From positions 2,976,001 through 3,040,000 of the forward strand of contig JANCIK010000006.1 of NCBI GenBank assembly GCA_028532985.1: 64,000 nt of DNA, written 5' to 3'. Below the pieces are notes generated by a model, which was not told where the DNA came from, did no database searches, and saw nothing but the letters and a program-made list of their open reading frames with translations. Source of the stretch: Stropharia rugosoannulata (taxonomy: Eukaryota > Basidiomycota > Agaricomycetes > Agaricales > Strophariaceae). Every line of letters begins with the position of its first letter. Positions within the stretch are counted from its first letter, which is position 1. Positions 12,279-23,900 of this stretch are shown here, in pieces. The position numbers were made by a program, and so were the translations under genes.

Positions 12279-13152
12279 ATACAATCTTATCTCTTATTGA
12301 AAAGGCGATAATTGCTGAGAATGATGCAACAGTCACGTCTGGCTCTTTGAAGGCGCCGAAGGTGGTCGATGGCTTCAGCAGCTGAAAAAGCAACTGGGAA
12401 TCCCGCGGTCCGTTCCAGCGAGCACGACAAACTCTGGGTACAACACTCGCTCTTCAACGCCTATCGTTACCAACAGCCCTTCAAAAGAAGGCGGTGATGA
12501 TCGACGGGAACAGAAGAAAGCGAGAATAATTTAAATCTGTATAAATTCAATCATCAACTGTACTCACTGAGGCGTACCGTATAAGCCCCATAAGTATATT
12601 TAATTGTTGATAGCTTGATCTAGATCTGTACACTCTACTCTCAAAAATTATACAGTCGGTCGACCATAGGACGCCAAATTTTCTGCTTGAAGTCACACCG
12701 GAGGCCAGTCATCGTCGCATGCTTTTTCTATGGAATACCATGTGGCTCTCTAAAATCCTGCTGTTGGCAGGTTGTTGCAGAAGCGTTATATAACGGTTAT
12801 ACATATCGTATGGCCTAGCTTCGGTTGTAACCATTGATGTCAAATATGTCAATTTTTCTCGAATAGTGTGATGAGTTTTACTAATGAGTGGAAGCCAAGT
12901 TGAGGCACAAGCCTGGAAATTGCCTGGACCGTAAGTTCTTGTGCCGAAAGAAGCCGGGAAAGCAAGCGGCGCGAGTGTGAGACAAAGTAAGCCAAATAGC
13001 GCGTGTCACGATGGTCAATTTATTAACGGCCCTCACGTATGGTCATAGACTCCGACGCAATCCAAGCCACTTATCAACATTTCTGAATCACCTAGGATTG
13101 GAATTTTACTTCTACTGCTTCTTCTTTAAACTGTCTTCTACCGTTTAACGCT
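12279..13152. other. intergenic, upstream of DNA polymerase delta
   Basis: AT-rich DNA follows the sirtuin stop and turns GC-richer near 12950-13080. No ORF or repeat is convincing. An ACGCGT hexamer, the MluI cell-cycle box of fungal replication genes, lies at about 13256, but inside intron 1 of the polymerase gene. Confidence 0.4.
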
Positions 13153-16100
13153 ATGTCTGCTAATGGCGAGAAAGTGAAAGGAAATGGAACTTTGACACGC
13201 ACAAGGTTCGCCTGCATACCAATGCTTACCGCGACGCGCTTAACATAACACATTAACGCGTCTTCAGCACGGAAACGGACGTGTTGGCACTTCCAATTGC
13301 CAAGAAGCGTAAATTGGGACCTTCGCCTTCGTTTGGTTCGCAACCCATACAAGAACAACCCTCATTCATTGAAGTACTAGAACGGCTTAAGGAGGAAGGA
13401 GCTAATGGGAAATACGGTGCGAAGCGGCTTTGGGAGTCATACACCCTCAAACCACTGATCTCGAGTTGGCGCTATAGAGGCTGAAGGAGGTGCCGACCAA
13501 TGGGCTAGGCCACCCCTCCCTAAGATAGATGAAAAGCGCGACCCCATAAGTCTGTATCCTCATTCGCGCCTAACCAATTGGTCAACCACTCATTTCCCAA
13601 AACTATAGTCTTTCAACAAATAGACGTCGAAACAGCGTCACACAGCGACGGATCAGTAATCTTGCGAATGTTTGGAGTCACTGAAGTATGGGGCTAGTCT
13701 ATATGCATTCACTTTTTTGCTGATATTCTTGAAGGACGGTCACAGCGTACTCGCCAATATCACGGACTTCAAGCCATACTTCTACGTCGCCGTTCCTAGA
13801 GGATTTACGGATAATGATATGGAGCCTTTCCGTGACTATCTGGGTGTGAGTAACACTTGCTCTTCTTGACCATTCCGATTGTAACTCTTGGCAGACCTTC
13901 TTGGATGACGGAGGCAAGATTATAAGTGTCGAAAAAATAATGAAGAAGAGTCTATGGGGATATCGAGGAGACGATGACGTTCCTTTCCTGAAAATAACTT
14001 TAACTGAGCCACGAACCGTCCCAAAAATCAGAGATGAGTATTTCTACTACATATGTTCATGTCCTCTCAAACCTTACCTATTTCTCCGACACGCGCCTTT
14101 GATAGGGGCGAATGTGCATACCAGGGCTTGTTCGAGGGAGAAATCCCGACATTTGAGAGTAATATGGCTTTCAATCTGCGATTTATGATCGACACTAAGG
14201 TCAGCAATAGTCTCATTCTCGCAGTTATCGTTTAACTATATTATTCTGAAAAGGTTGTCGGCATGAATTGGATTGAAGTGCCTGGAGGGAAATATAAGAT
14301 TACACCTCAGTCCCAAAGGAGGTCAACATGCCAGCTGGAGATCTCAGTTAGGTCAGTGCAAACCTCTTAATATGTACGAGTTCTAATTTCTTCTGTTGAA
14401 GATGGGACGCTTTCATTTCTCATGCACCTGAGGGAAATTGGTCAAAGATTGCACCTTTAAGAATTCTCAGCTTCGATATTGAGTGTGCTGGCCGCAAGGG
14501 TATTTTTCCTGAAGCAACTGTGGATCCGGTAATTCAAATTGCAAACATGGTTTCTCGTCAAGGTTTGATACCCAGTTGTCTACATCTACTGCTATTTTAA
14601 CCCATTTCTGCAGGAGAATTAAAGCCATTCGTGCGCAACGTTTTCACCTTGAACACTTGTTCCCATATTGTTGGCTCACAAGTACTGTCATTCGACGATG
14701 AAACAGAAATGTTACATGCTTGGAGAGACTTCGTCGAGAAAGTAGATCCTGATGTCGTCATTGGCTATAACATCGGTGGATTTGATTTCCCATACTTAAT
14801 GGACCGAGCGAAAGCTCTCAAAGCGGCACGCTTCCCTTATTTGGGGAGAATGAAAGGTGAATAGGGTTCTCAAATAACCACGAAGCATTTGTTCACTCAT
14901 TTTAGGCACCAAGACGGAGGTCAAAAACACTCACTTCTCTTCTAAGGCCTATGGTCAACGCGACTCGAAGGAAACAACCCTTGATGGGCGTCTTCAGTTG
15001 GATCTGCTTCAATTTATGCAACGTGAACATAAACTACGCAGTTATACCCTCAACGCTGTTTGCGCGCAATTCCTTGGAGAGCAGAAAGAAGATGTCCACC
15101 ACTCAGTGATTACAGAGCTACAAAACGGTACCCCGGAGTCAAGGCGGCGTTTGGCTGTATACTGCTTGAAGGATGCATACCTTCCTCAGCGGCTGCTCGA
15201 TAAGTTGATGTGCCTCGTCAATTACATTGAAATGTCGCGTGTCACGGGAGTGCCTTTCAATTTCTTGTTATCTAGGGGACAGTCGATCAAGGTTTTATCC
15301 CAGCTTTACCGTAAAGCGAACGAGGAAGGATATTTGGTGCCTGCTGGAAAAGGCGAAGGTATGATTTATTGATTCCTTTCGAGAGTAACAATGTAACATT
15401 AAATTCAAGGATCTGATGAGCAATACGAAGGAGCTACTGTCATCGAGCCCAAGAAAGGCTACTATGATGTTCCTATTGCTACGCTCGATTTTGCCTCCCT
15501 TTACCCTTCTATCATGATGGCACATAACCTGTGCTATACCACCCTTGTCGAACGGCCGACAATCGATCGTCTCAAGTTAGACAAGGACAAGGACTACATC
15601 CAGACACCCAATAATGGTGATGTTTATGCTACTGTTTCTATCAATCTTTGCCCTTATGCTGCGCATGGACTCCCGTAGATCTATTCGTCACTTCATCAAA
15701 GCGGAAAGGCTTGTTACCTATCATTTTAGAAGACCTTATTTCTGCACGTAAACGTGCGAAGGCGGATCTGAAGAAAGAAACGGATCCCTTCAAGAAAGCC
15801 GTGCTAGATGGACGACAGCTGGCTTTGAAGGTGATTACTATTCCTGCGTATTTCTGAGGTATGCTTAACGCAATTGTCTCATTTTAGATTAGTGCCAACT
15901 CCGTATACGGTTTCACTGGTGCTACAATCGGTAAATTGGCATGCTTGGCCATCTCTTCTAGTGTAACTGCATATGGTCGACAAATGATTGAGAAGACCAA
16001 GCGGGTTCGTAAAGCGATGACATCTCTATCTAGCTACCGTGCTAATGCTTGATTGTAGGAAGTAGAAGCCGAGTATTGCATGGCGAATGGGCATAGTCAT

Positions 16101-17487
16101 GACGCCGAGATTATCTATGGTGATACCGATTCCGTCATGGTGAGGTTTGGACCTACAGATTTGTCTCAGGTTATGGAGCTTGGTATGTCAAGTCCATTTT
16201 CTTGCTTGAGGACGCTGCTGGAACTTGTCCGCGTAGGCAGAGAAGCTGCTGAATTCGTCACCGCCAAATTTGTCAAGCCCATCAAGCTCGAGTTCGAAAA
16301 GGTGTATTACCCATATTTGCTCATCAGTAAAAAGCGCTATGCTGGACTATACTGGACCAGACCAGAGAAGTATGACAAAATGGATGCCAAAGGTATTGAG
16401 GTAAGGATTTCAAAAGTTGGCTTCGATTTAGCTCTGATTATCCGTTTGCAGACCGTTCGCAGAGATAATTGTCGTCTTGTGTCAACTGTTATTGGCACAT
16501 GTCTACATAAGATGTTGATCGATAGGGATGTGAAAGGTGCAGAAGAGTGAGTGCGACTCTGTTTCCTGAATATTCCATTTTTACAATCTTATTATGCAGA
16601 TTTACGAAACGCATCATTGCCGATCTGCTACAAAACAAAGTCGATATGTCGCAACTGGTGATTACAAAGGCCCTTGCTAAGACAGACTATGCTGGCAAAC
16701 AGGCACATGTCGAACTCGCCGAACGGATGAGGCAGCGCGATGCTGGGTCAGCACCTGCTCTCGGCGATCGTGTCGCGTATGTCATTATCAAGGGCATCAA
16801 GGGTGCGGCAGCATACGAAAAGTCCGAAGACCCGTTATACGTTCTGGAGAACAACATGCCGATTGACACAAGATATTACCTGGAGAATCAATTGTCTAAG
16901 CCTTTACTGCGTATCTTCGAGCCTATTTTGGGCGAGAAAGCTACTTCATTATGTGGGTACAATCACTTTGTTGAACCTGAACAGATTGTACTGATGCGAT
17001 CTGTCAGTATCCGGGGACCATACGCGATCGATTCAGATTGCTACTCCTACTGTTGGAGGCCTCATGAAGTTTGCAGTCAAGACCGTCACTTGCCTTGGGT
17101 GCAAGACGCCCTTAAGAGGGAAGGAGATATGTGCGTTTTTGTTAGCATTTCATTTCTATTATCTATAACTGATATCATTTTTCTTCAGCTGGTGCTCTGT
17201 GCAAAAACTGTAAACCACGAATGCAGGAATTATACCAGAAGCAAATCACGACATCGTCAGCGCTTCAAGCGCGTTTTGCACGATTATGGACACAATGTCA
17301 GCGGTGCCAGGGATCTCTTCATCAGGTATGGGTTAATCTTTTTCGCGTTATGTATACTGACTATGCTATTCAGGACGTGTTATGCACGAGTAAAGATTGC
17401 CCTATATTCTACATGCGGAAGAAGGCACAAAAGGATGTCGAAGACGCTAATGGAGTTCTCGAACGCTTCGACGGTGATGACTGGTAA
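13153..17487 (+). CDS. POL3: DNA polymerase delta catalytic subunit, 1079 aa, 21 exons
   Basis: This is the family-B replicative polymerase that synthesises the lagging strand and proofreads. The 3'-5' exonuclease motifs are [10 protein letters not shown] (Exo I), [12 protein letters not shown] (Exo II) and YCLKDAYLP (Exo III). The polymerase motifs are [10 protein letters not shown] (A), [15 protein letters not shown] (B) and YGDTDSVM (C). The C-terminal metal modules are CLGC...CKNC (CysA) and CQRC...CTSKDC (CysB, the 4Fe-4S site in the family). Exons sum to 1080 codons, close to yeast and human lengths. Boundaries include 13153-13205, 13268-13416, 13478-13549, 14614-14856, 14906-15358, 16600-16952, 17008-17130, 17189-17325 and 17374-17487. 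The intron at 14038-14105 is odd (see findings). The N-terminus holds a KKRK basic stretch. The gene converges on the SET gene with a 124-bp gap. Confidence 0.96.
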
Positions 17488-17611
17488 ATTGCATCTGGAT
17501 ACCTTTCTGCCTTTTTTCAATCTCTAGCTTTCCTATGCATCACTGTATACATTATTAGTTTATGCTTGTTTTTTTTAAATCTGTAATAGTAATATGTCTA
17601 ATGGATTTAGA

Positions 17612-18413
17612 TTACAGTTGGCTTACAACCTTCTCGATGCTTTCTCCATCCCTTTCCGAGACAAGATCTATGATCCAAGGACTGACAAACTTGCGCTTCT
17701 CTAACTCGTTTCTTGTTAGATACTTCGCGCCTTGGATTGTACCTAAGCAAGACTTGGACGAAAATCAGCAACATGTTTCCCGTATACAGAAGTCTGAAGA
17801 CATACTGTTGTTCCACATTGACACCTAAAGCTTTGGTCCATGTCCCACTCCGTGCTTGGGTAGAAGAAAGTCACTGTTCAGAACATTGGCCAAATGGGTT
17901 GGATATCATCATCGACTTTGCCTAGTTATGACGCACGCGAATCATTTGGTTGAATGTCCTTCAGAGCTCGCAGACACCATTCAGCTCGATTGGACGAGGA
18001 CAAGTCGAACGCGACATTAGGCTCGCAGGAATGATTCACTGAGACGAAAGCGCGTCAGTACGGCGGCGTCAACGCGTGCAAACTGGATGCGCGTTGCGCC
18101 TAGCTTTCACGTACCGTATACCAAGTCACTGTTCAGCTCTACGTGGTCGCACGGTCCTCGCCCACACTGCACGGAGGTATATGCCTTCGGGCCCTTGGTC
18201 AGGCCATTCAGCACTGCGATCGTCTGGCCGGCTTTGAATACCTGAATTACACTGTGAGCCATGTTGTATCGAGCGGGGTGGCAATACTCGCAGCCTGAGA
18301 GCGTAAATCACCTTTACACTTTTGAGCGACGAGGAAAAGTCTCCCGGCGCGAACTCGACGAGAGCAACTTCGGGGTGCGACGGCGCGTAGTTTTCTTGGG
18401 TGGGCTTGGGCAT
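17612..18413 (-). CDS. SET-domain protein, 179 aa, five exons
   Basis: The exons are 18413-18312, 18241-18115, 18038-17937, 17873-17806 and 17752-17612, totalling 180 codons. The visible SET core contains VELNSDLVYVNHSCEPNVAF, with the invariant NHSC that forms part of the S-adenosylmethionine and catalytic pocket, and then LTFFYPSTEWDM. A post-SET-like cysteine cluster (CQCGTTSCLG) follows. No pre-SET, PHD or other targeting domain fits in this short protein. Such compact SET proteins are common in Agaricomycetes. The substrate cannot be told from sequence, and histone or non-histone lysine is possible. Convergent with the polymerase delta gene. Confidence 0.82.
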
Positions 18414-19083
18414 AGTGAATGGATGGGGGAGACGCGTTTTTTGTGAGTTGGGTGTCGAATTTAATATCGCACGCAAACCCAAGTGTGGGCCCTCCCATCT
18501 AGGGTGCGCGGATATATACCCCAGATGGGGCGCCTACGCCTGTGATAATGGCTGCTATCAGACGCGATCGCCTGGGCCGGCTCGTACAGCATCGGGCGCG
18601 GCATCGATTTCGCCAACAAATTATGACGCGCCTCAGCTTGCGCGCCTCTAAAAACACCGCTATTATTATGCGTCCTCCATCCAGTCGTGATTTTTTCCTG
18701 TGGTGGTATCAAACCTCTTGCTGCACCTCTCCGCCACACGTTCATCTCGAGCAAATTTCATTGATGCTCTCTGCAGAATTTATTTACGATCATACCAATT
18801 GATACAGTATTCCGATTTAAGCTGCACATGCGGGGCCGATGGAAGTCCCTTTCAAAACATACGACTCGACAACCACCGTGGTTTAATTACAAAGTTGTAG
18901 TACATTTAATTGCGTGAGATAAATGCGGGGCTCTGTCTATACAAATTGCGACGAAGTAGGCAAAGCTCCTTTCACGTTGGCATTCTTTGCAGGACGTGCA
19001 GCGACTCTGAGAGCATCTGTGGAAATATAGGTCCCTCGTTCTAGAGCTAGAGAGAAAACAGTGAGAACGCACCCAACATAGAA
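18414..19083. other. intergenic between two minus-strand genes
   Basis: Bases 18450-18700 are GC-rich and hold arginine-rich spurious ORFs on both strands. The block is the likely promoter of the SET gene. Bases 18780-19080 form the 3' flank of the small membrane protein gene. No motif is recognised. Confidence 0.4.
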
Positions 19084-19312
19084 CTAAGTAGCACGAGCAG
19101 GCGTACGACTATGGATTGCTTTGTTTCCTTCTTTTTCTTCTACGTTGCGCTTAACAGCCAGAATTCCTACATAGGTGAACAGTGACGATCCCGCTACTAT
19201 GGCGAGCTGCAATACAATTGAGTCTGGAGCCACAATCAAAAAGGCATTCGCTCACGATTTTCCTGCCACTGGGGCCTAAGAAGGGAGGGTGTACTTTGAA
19301 GGAGTCGGGCAT
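19084..19312 (-). CDS. small single-pass membrane protein, 59 aa, two exons
   Basis: The gene is too short for ordinary ORF calling. Exon 1 (19312-19256) encodes MPDSFKVHPPFLGPSGRKI. A 49-nt GT-AG intron follows, then exon 2 (19206-19084) begins LAIVAGSSLFTYVGILAVKR and ends with a charged tail (NVEEKEG...). One hydrophobic helix spans about residues 20-36. The size, the short leader and the single helix recall small subunits or assembly factors of mitochondrial inner-membrane complexes, but that is a guess from architecture. It is divergent from the RPL30 gene, start to start about 280 bp apart, so the two could share a promoter region. Confidence 0.6.
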
Positions 19313-19590
19313 GGCTAGTGGTTCTGGAAAGGGTGAGTGAGGGACGTTCCGCGTTGCATCCCATTGATAGACAGGTGGGTGTGTTCAAGACATAGTGACG
19401 TTCGAACGGCTATAATTAGTCCCATCTGAATAGACGCTCGTGACGTTATCATCATTAGCCATTCGATCGGAGCTCAGTTCAATCGGAGCCCGAACTTTGT
19501 ATGTGTAAACTGTACAGCCCAGCGATCGTAATTTTTGGTATCTCGCCGCCCTGGGCATCGTCAAGCACATCACCGACACCGACATCAGCA

Positions 19591-20075
19591 ATGGCCCCCA
19601 CCAAAAAATCCAAGGCTGCCAAATCGACCGAGTCCATCTCCGCGCGCCTGGCGCTCGTCGTCAAGTCCGGAAAGTACACTCTGGGCTACAAGTCCGCGCT
19701 CAAGCAGATGCGCAGCGGCAAAGGTGAGCGTCCGCTTGATCGTCTCTCGGGGACTGGAGCGTGAGGCTGAGAAGGTCCCTTGACTAACGCCGCTTCTCTG
19801 CAGCCAAGCTCGTCTTGATTGCTGGTAACTGCCCTCCTCTGCGCAAGTCTGAGCTAGAGTACTACGCCATGTTGTCCAAGACCACCGTCCACCACTTTGC
19901 TGGAACCAACGTTGCTCTTGGAACTGCTGCTGGAAAGCTCTTCCGTGTCGGGTGCGTTATCTTGAAGCTAAAGCTGGGACATGATATTCATATCAACTTT
20001 TTATCTAGTGTCATGACCGTCAGTGACCAGGGTGACTCTGATCTCCTCAACTTTGCTGAGGGTAATGCTGCCTAA
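19591..20075 (+). CDS. RPL30: 60S ribosomal protein eL30, 115 aa, three exons
   Basis: The exons are 19591-19723, 19804-19951 and 20009-20075. The protein reads [20 protein letters not shown], then [57 protein letters not shown] and [13 protein letters not shown], all hallmarks of eL30 (L7Ae/L30e fold). It is a structural component of the large ribosomal subunit near an intersubunit bridge. The length fits the family. The upstream region around 19560-19590 is CA/CT-rich. In yeast the orthologue autoregulates its own splicing by binding its transcript. I did not find a clear equivalent element at the first exon-intron junction. Confidence 0.96.
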
Positions 20076-20339
20076 ATACATGTGTGTATGTATTGTATGC
20101 GTTCATTATGCTAGGGCCATGTAACTGTGTAGTTCTACACTATACATAACGATGTCGACTGTATTGCTGAAAAATCCTTTTTGTTTTGAGGTCAACACCT
20201 GAAATAGAAGTTATTGGTAGTAATTACTAAATGATCAAGGCTCAAGACTCAATGAAAGTTTCTGGAATCTGACATCTGTAGACAGTAGGACTAGATAGTA
20301 GGTACTAGGTACTAGAAACTACATAAGTATAAGAAAAAA
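20076..20339. other. 3' flank of RPL30
   Basis: AT-rich DNA with a short tandem 'TAGGTACTAGGTACTAG' run near 20294-20312. There is no gene. Confidence 0.4.
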
Positions 20340-20645
20340 TGTTTAAAAAAACTAATCCAAGATTGAAGAAGAAAAAAAGAAGAAAAAACAGCTTAGGAAG
20401 TAACCGGCGCGGTACTCAAGAGGAGTCAACATATAGTAGCACGCTTGAGCCATATAGGGCCGCATAAGTGCTAGTTCCAGGGACCTTAAGCAAACACCAC
20501 CCGTAAAGGTATGCCCGCCGCAGTCCGTGTCCCGGTCCAGGAGTCGCGGATACCCAATAAATCGAGCATCAACGCGGGAACTGAACGTAGGACCTCCGCA
20601 GCTGCGTACGCTGGTGCGCTCGACCAATTGAGCTACCAGACCTAA
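20340..20645 (-). mobile_element. tRNA-derived SINE-like element or tRNA relic
   Basis: Read on the minus strand from 20643, the sequence opens GGTCTGGTAGCTCAATTGGT, with a good Pol III A box (TAGCTCAATTGG), a D-arm GCTC/GAGC and a B-box-like GTTCAGTTCC about 45 bases on (about 20576-20587). No matching acceptor 3' strand or sound T-stem follows. Unrelated sequence runs instead to a T-rich tail (about 20340-20395). A tRNA-like head, unrelated body and simple tail are the plan of a SINE. No target-site duplication was established. Confidence 0.5.
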
Positions 20646-21023
20646 CCGTGTTGGATAATAAAAAGTATTAATACCCAAACCCATCCCAGATGGGAAAGTG
20701 GATACACTTACGCCTAAGCAATGCCACTAGGATTCAAGATGAAGTTGTACTTACATTCAAGTTGCGAACGGAAATCCAGTATTGTTTCTTTAAAATGCAT
20801 GCTCAAGAGCGGCATTAAGCGCCATATTGAAGGGTTGTTCAAAACAAAAGTTGGACGAAAGCCGGAACTGCGAACAGACTGAAGAAATGGGGTATTCATG
20901 GTATTTGAGTACGAAATACATAATATCTAGATATAAAATACACCAGCAGCGAAGCTAGCACACAAACACTTCCCTTTTCCTACAAGGCTAACAATTCGGT
21001 GTTCAGCTAACGCCTTAAAACAG
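20646..21023. other. intergenic, nothing convincing
   Basis: A minus-strand ORF at 20714-20899 has no family motif and no splice-joined extension. I treat it as chance. Confidence 0.4.
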
Positions 21024-23900
21024 TCAGTGATGGCCGTTCACTTTTCCATTACCATTGGATTTTACGCCGTTTTGTCGAGCCTTAAGATCCTGCAAGTAGT
21101 AATGGGCCTTTCCGAGCATCCAGATGGGGAATGAAAACTTGAAGTTGGGGTATGCGATGGCGCAAGTCTTGTTGAACACTCCCTCGATCGCCTCCTGCGC
21201 CCATGAGCCATCCTGAATTCCAAACAAACGGTTAGCATATCGTAGAAAAGAAAATGAATGTGATACATACACGTTTCTGTCGTGACATGACAAGTTGCAC
21301 GGCGCGCTCGATCGGGCCTGCATGGGGGTAGCGCGCATACATGAGCGCAAGAACCGCCCAGCACGTCTGCACGACCTGAGTGTTCTCATGTTCAACCCAT
21401 CTACTTTGCTCGCAAGACTAGAAGTAGAAGCAGAATCTTCAGCTTCATTTGGTTCGGAAAAGTTTACGTGTGCTACACACCTTGTAGCTCTCGCCCCACC
21501 CGCCGTCTTCCCGTTGATGACTGATTAGGAATTCGCATCCGCGCCGCGAGATTGAGCTGGTTTCGTACGTCTCTCCCACGAGTGACAGGCTTTCCAGCGC
21601 GAACTGGGCCGCGTATGTGAAGCAGATACCCCACGAGCCGACCCAGCCGCCCTCGGGCGTCTGCGCCTCATGGAGATACTTCACTGCACCCTTAATGGTG
21701 CGCCTAGTCGTGATAAACAATGAGCGGCTGTATAAGAGCTACGATACAGCATAAAAATTGACTCACTCGATTTCGGATGCACGGTAATCTGGGTAGTGCT
21801 TCCTGAAGATGGAGAGGGCGGTGATCACGGAAGTCGTGCATTCTGGATAGCAATACTCCGTCATGATGTTACCTGAGCAAGCAATACCGCATCAGTAACA
21901 TGGATATGCCACGGGCCAGTACGCATCAATCACACACCGAAGACCTCAGCAGGATTGAGCCATTCCAACCATCTGGGAGCACGAACAAGCTCATAGCTCG
22001 CAAAACCGCCGTTGGAATTCTGCAAGCTCAGTAAAATATCCACAGTATCGCACATACGCTCCTTCGATATTAACTTGGGGGTGAAGCTAGAATATTATGC
22101 AATTAAAGATAGCAAAAAAGGGCATATGCTCAAAATACTCACTCTAAGTTGAACTGCAGGTACATGGTCGCCTTCAGGCCCTCACCGGAGCAATCACTAA
22201 CGGTATATCCCTGTTCCGCAGTACTACGCACCATCGTTCATCAACTGCCACACATTAGATGGACAGCCAGAAGGCCACTGACCTGAAACCCCACGCGCCC
22301 TTCGTAGCGTGTCGGTACGCTTCATGGTAGTGCTTTGGATTGCTGCGGATCTGACCTTGATCGAGCCACTCGAGTGCCTTTACGAGACTCTCTCTGTTCT
22401 CTGGTTCGTTCGCGAGCCCCGTCTCGACGAGTGCCTGTGCAATGAAGCCCGTGTCCCACAGTTGGCTCCCGTTCGTGCCGCACACAAGCATTCCCTCCGC
22501 GCCAATCCACATAAAGTCGTACCGACGGAGCGCGTGCATCTTGTACGCCTCACAGTCGCGACCCTCTGCCGCATAACGCGCGACCATGTTGAACACCTTG
22601 TTCACAGGCGCTAGTGTCTGGTACGACGTGTTCTCGTCCTCCATCACGATGAGCTCGTAGGTGCGCTTGAGCGCGGCTCGGCGTAGTGGTGGCAAAGCAC
22701 AATCCTCATACACGGAGAGTAGAGCCGTGCAAGTCTCGAAGAGCCGGGTGTGCGGCGCGTATTCATCAACTTTGTGAATGTTATTACGCTGTGCCGGCCA
22801 ATTAATGGAGTAATAGTCTTCCGTGTATAGTTCCTATAAAATGAAAGACATGTAAGCTTGCAAAGTCACCCCACTCAAATATATGCGGACCTCGCGCAGT
22901 GAGAGAATAAGGTCATTTTCTTCCATTTTGAATTTGATAGCATATAGATAGCTCATGGGTATGTAGACATTGCGTACATGAATCCACCACTTGCTAGGGT
23001 GGAAAGAGAGCCAGTCTGGTAGTAGCCTGTGAATTCCGTTCTGTTAGTTGTGATTTAAGCAGCATATATGCTGTCATACCATAGCTCTGGGCTGACTGGA
23101 TTGTTTCCTGCCCAGTCGTAGCAGTTGAGCAGAGACAAATAGAACTTGCCCCAAGCCGGAATGGAGTTAACACCGCCTGAGAAGTATAAGTGAGCAGTGT
23201 ATATAGACTATAAAACACAATACGTACCTAATTTGTGCAGCTGTGCCCGAGCCTTAACACATACAGGGTGGTCTTTGTTGGCGCCCAAGAGTCGGAGAGC
23301 CGCGTAATTCAACCCAGTTCCAAAGACCGTGGAGTGTCCTTCAACATGACTGAATGAAGGCAAACAATACGCGTCAACACACGCACAATGGTCTGATAAA
23401 GCAAAAACGAACGCACATCCCCCACCCTCCGTCAACAGGGTTCGCGCGATTCATGATATACCGAATCATTTCCAGCCGCTCCTCCTTCGTGAATGTCATG
23501 CCTGTAACGTAGGATCCGATGACGAAGCCCGGGAGCAGAAACATGGGCCCGCCATACTCGCCTGCCCAGTGTCCGTCGTGCGACTGCAGCTCCTTGTAGA
23601 ACTTGTACCCATTGCGCGCGGCGTCCAGGGGGTCCTTTGCAGGGGGCAGGTCTGGCATGGTCTAAACGTCCAAGGTAAGAGTGTGAGCCTGTCAGGCCTG
23701 TTTAATTGAGGCGAACGACGCACGGTTTTCAGCCCAAGCCAATACCTGTCCACCTCGTTCTGGGGCCACTTCTGCACCTCTTCCTCAGTCTTCAAGTAGT
23801 GCCATGTATGCCGACCGCCATCGTTCACGAGCAGGCGCCATCGGCTATAGTCCGTGAAGGACTTGTCGGCGGTGAGAGGGACGTCGAGAGCACTCCACAT
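21024..23900 (-). CDS. ERG7: lanosterol synthase (2,3-oxidosqualene cyclase)
   Basis: The enzyme cyclises (3S)-2,3-oxidosqualene to lanosterol, the first ring-forming step of ergosterol and triterpenoid synthesis, on the ER or lipid-droplet membrane. The protein begins [20 protein letters not shown] at 23900 and ends VNGHH at 21024. It is spread over roughly a dozen exons. Repeated QW-type motifs are visible ([54 protein letters not shown]). The catalytic acid motif reads VSDCSGEG, with the proton-donating Asp and its Cys partner intact and Ser-Gly where many cyclases have Thr-Ala. The substrate-channel stretch [12 protein letters not shown] is present. The C-terminal tail ([15 protein letters not shown]) is low complexity. 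I see no break in frame once introns are removed. Confidence 0.94.

Noticed and set aside
20560..20645. A functional tRNA gene
   Set aside because: The D-arm and A box are good, but the acceptor stem has no 3' partner and the T-stem does not pair, so only a derived element is supported.
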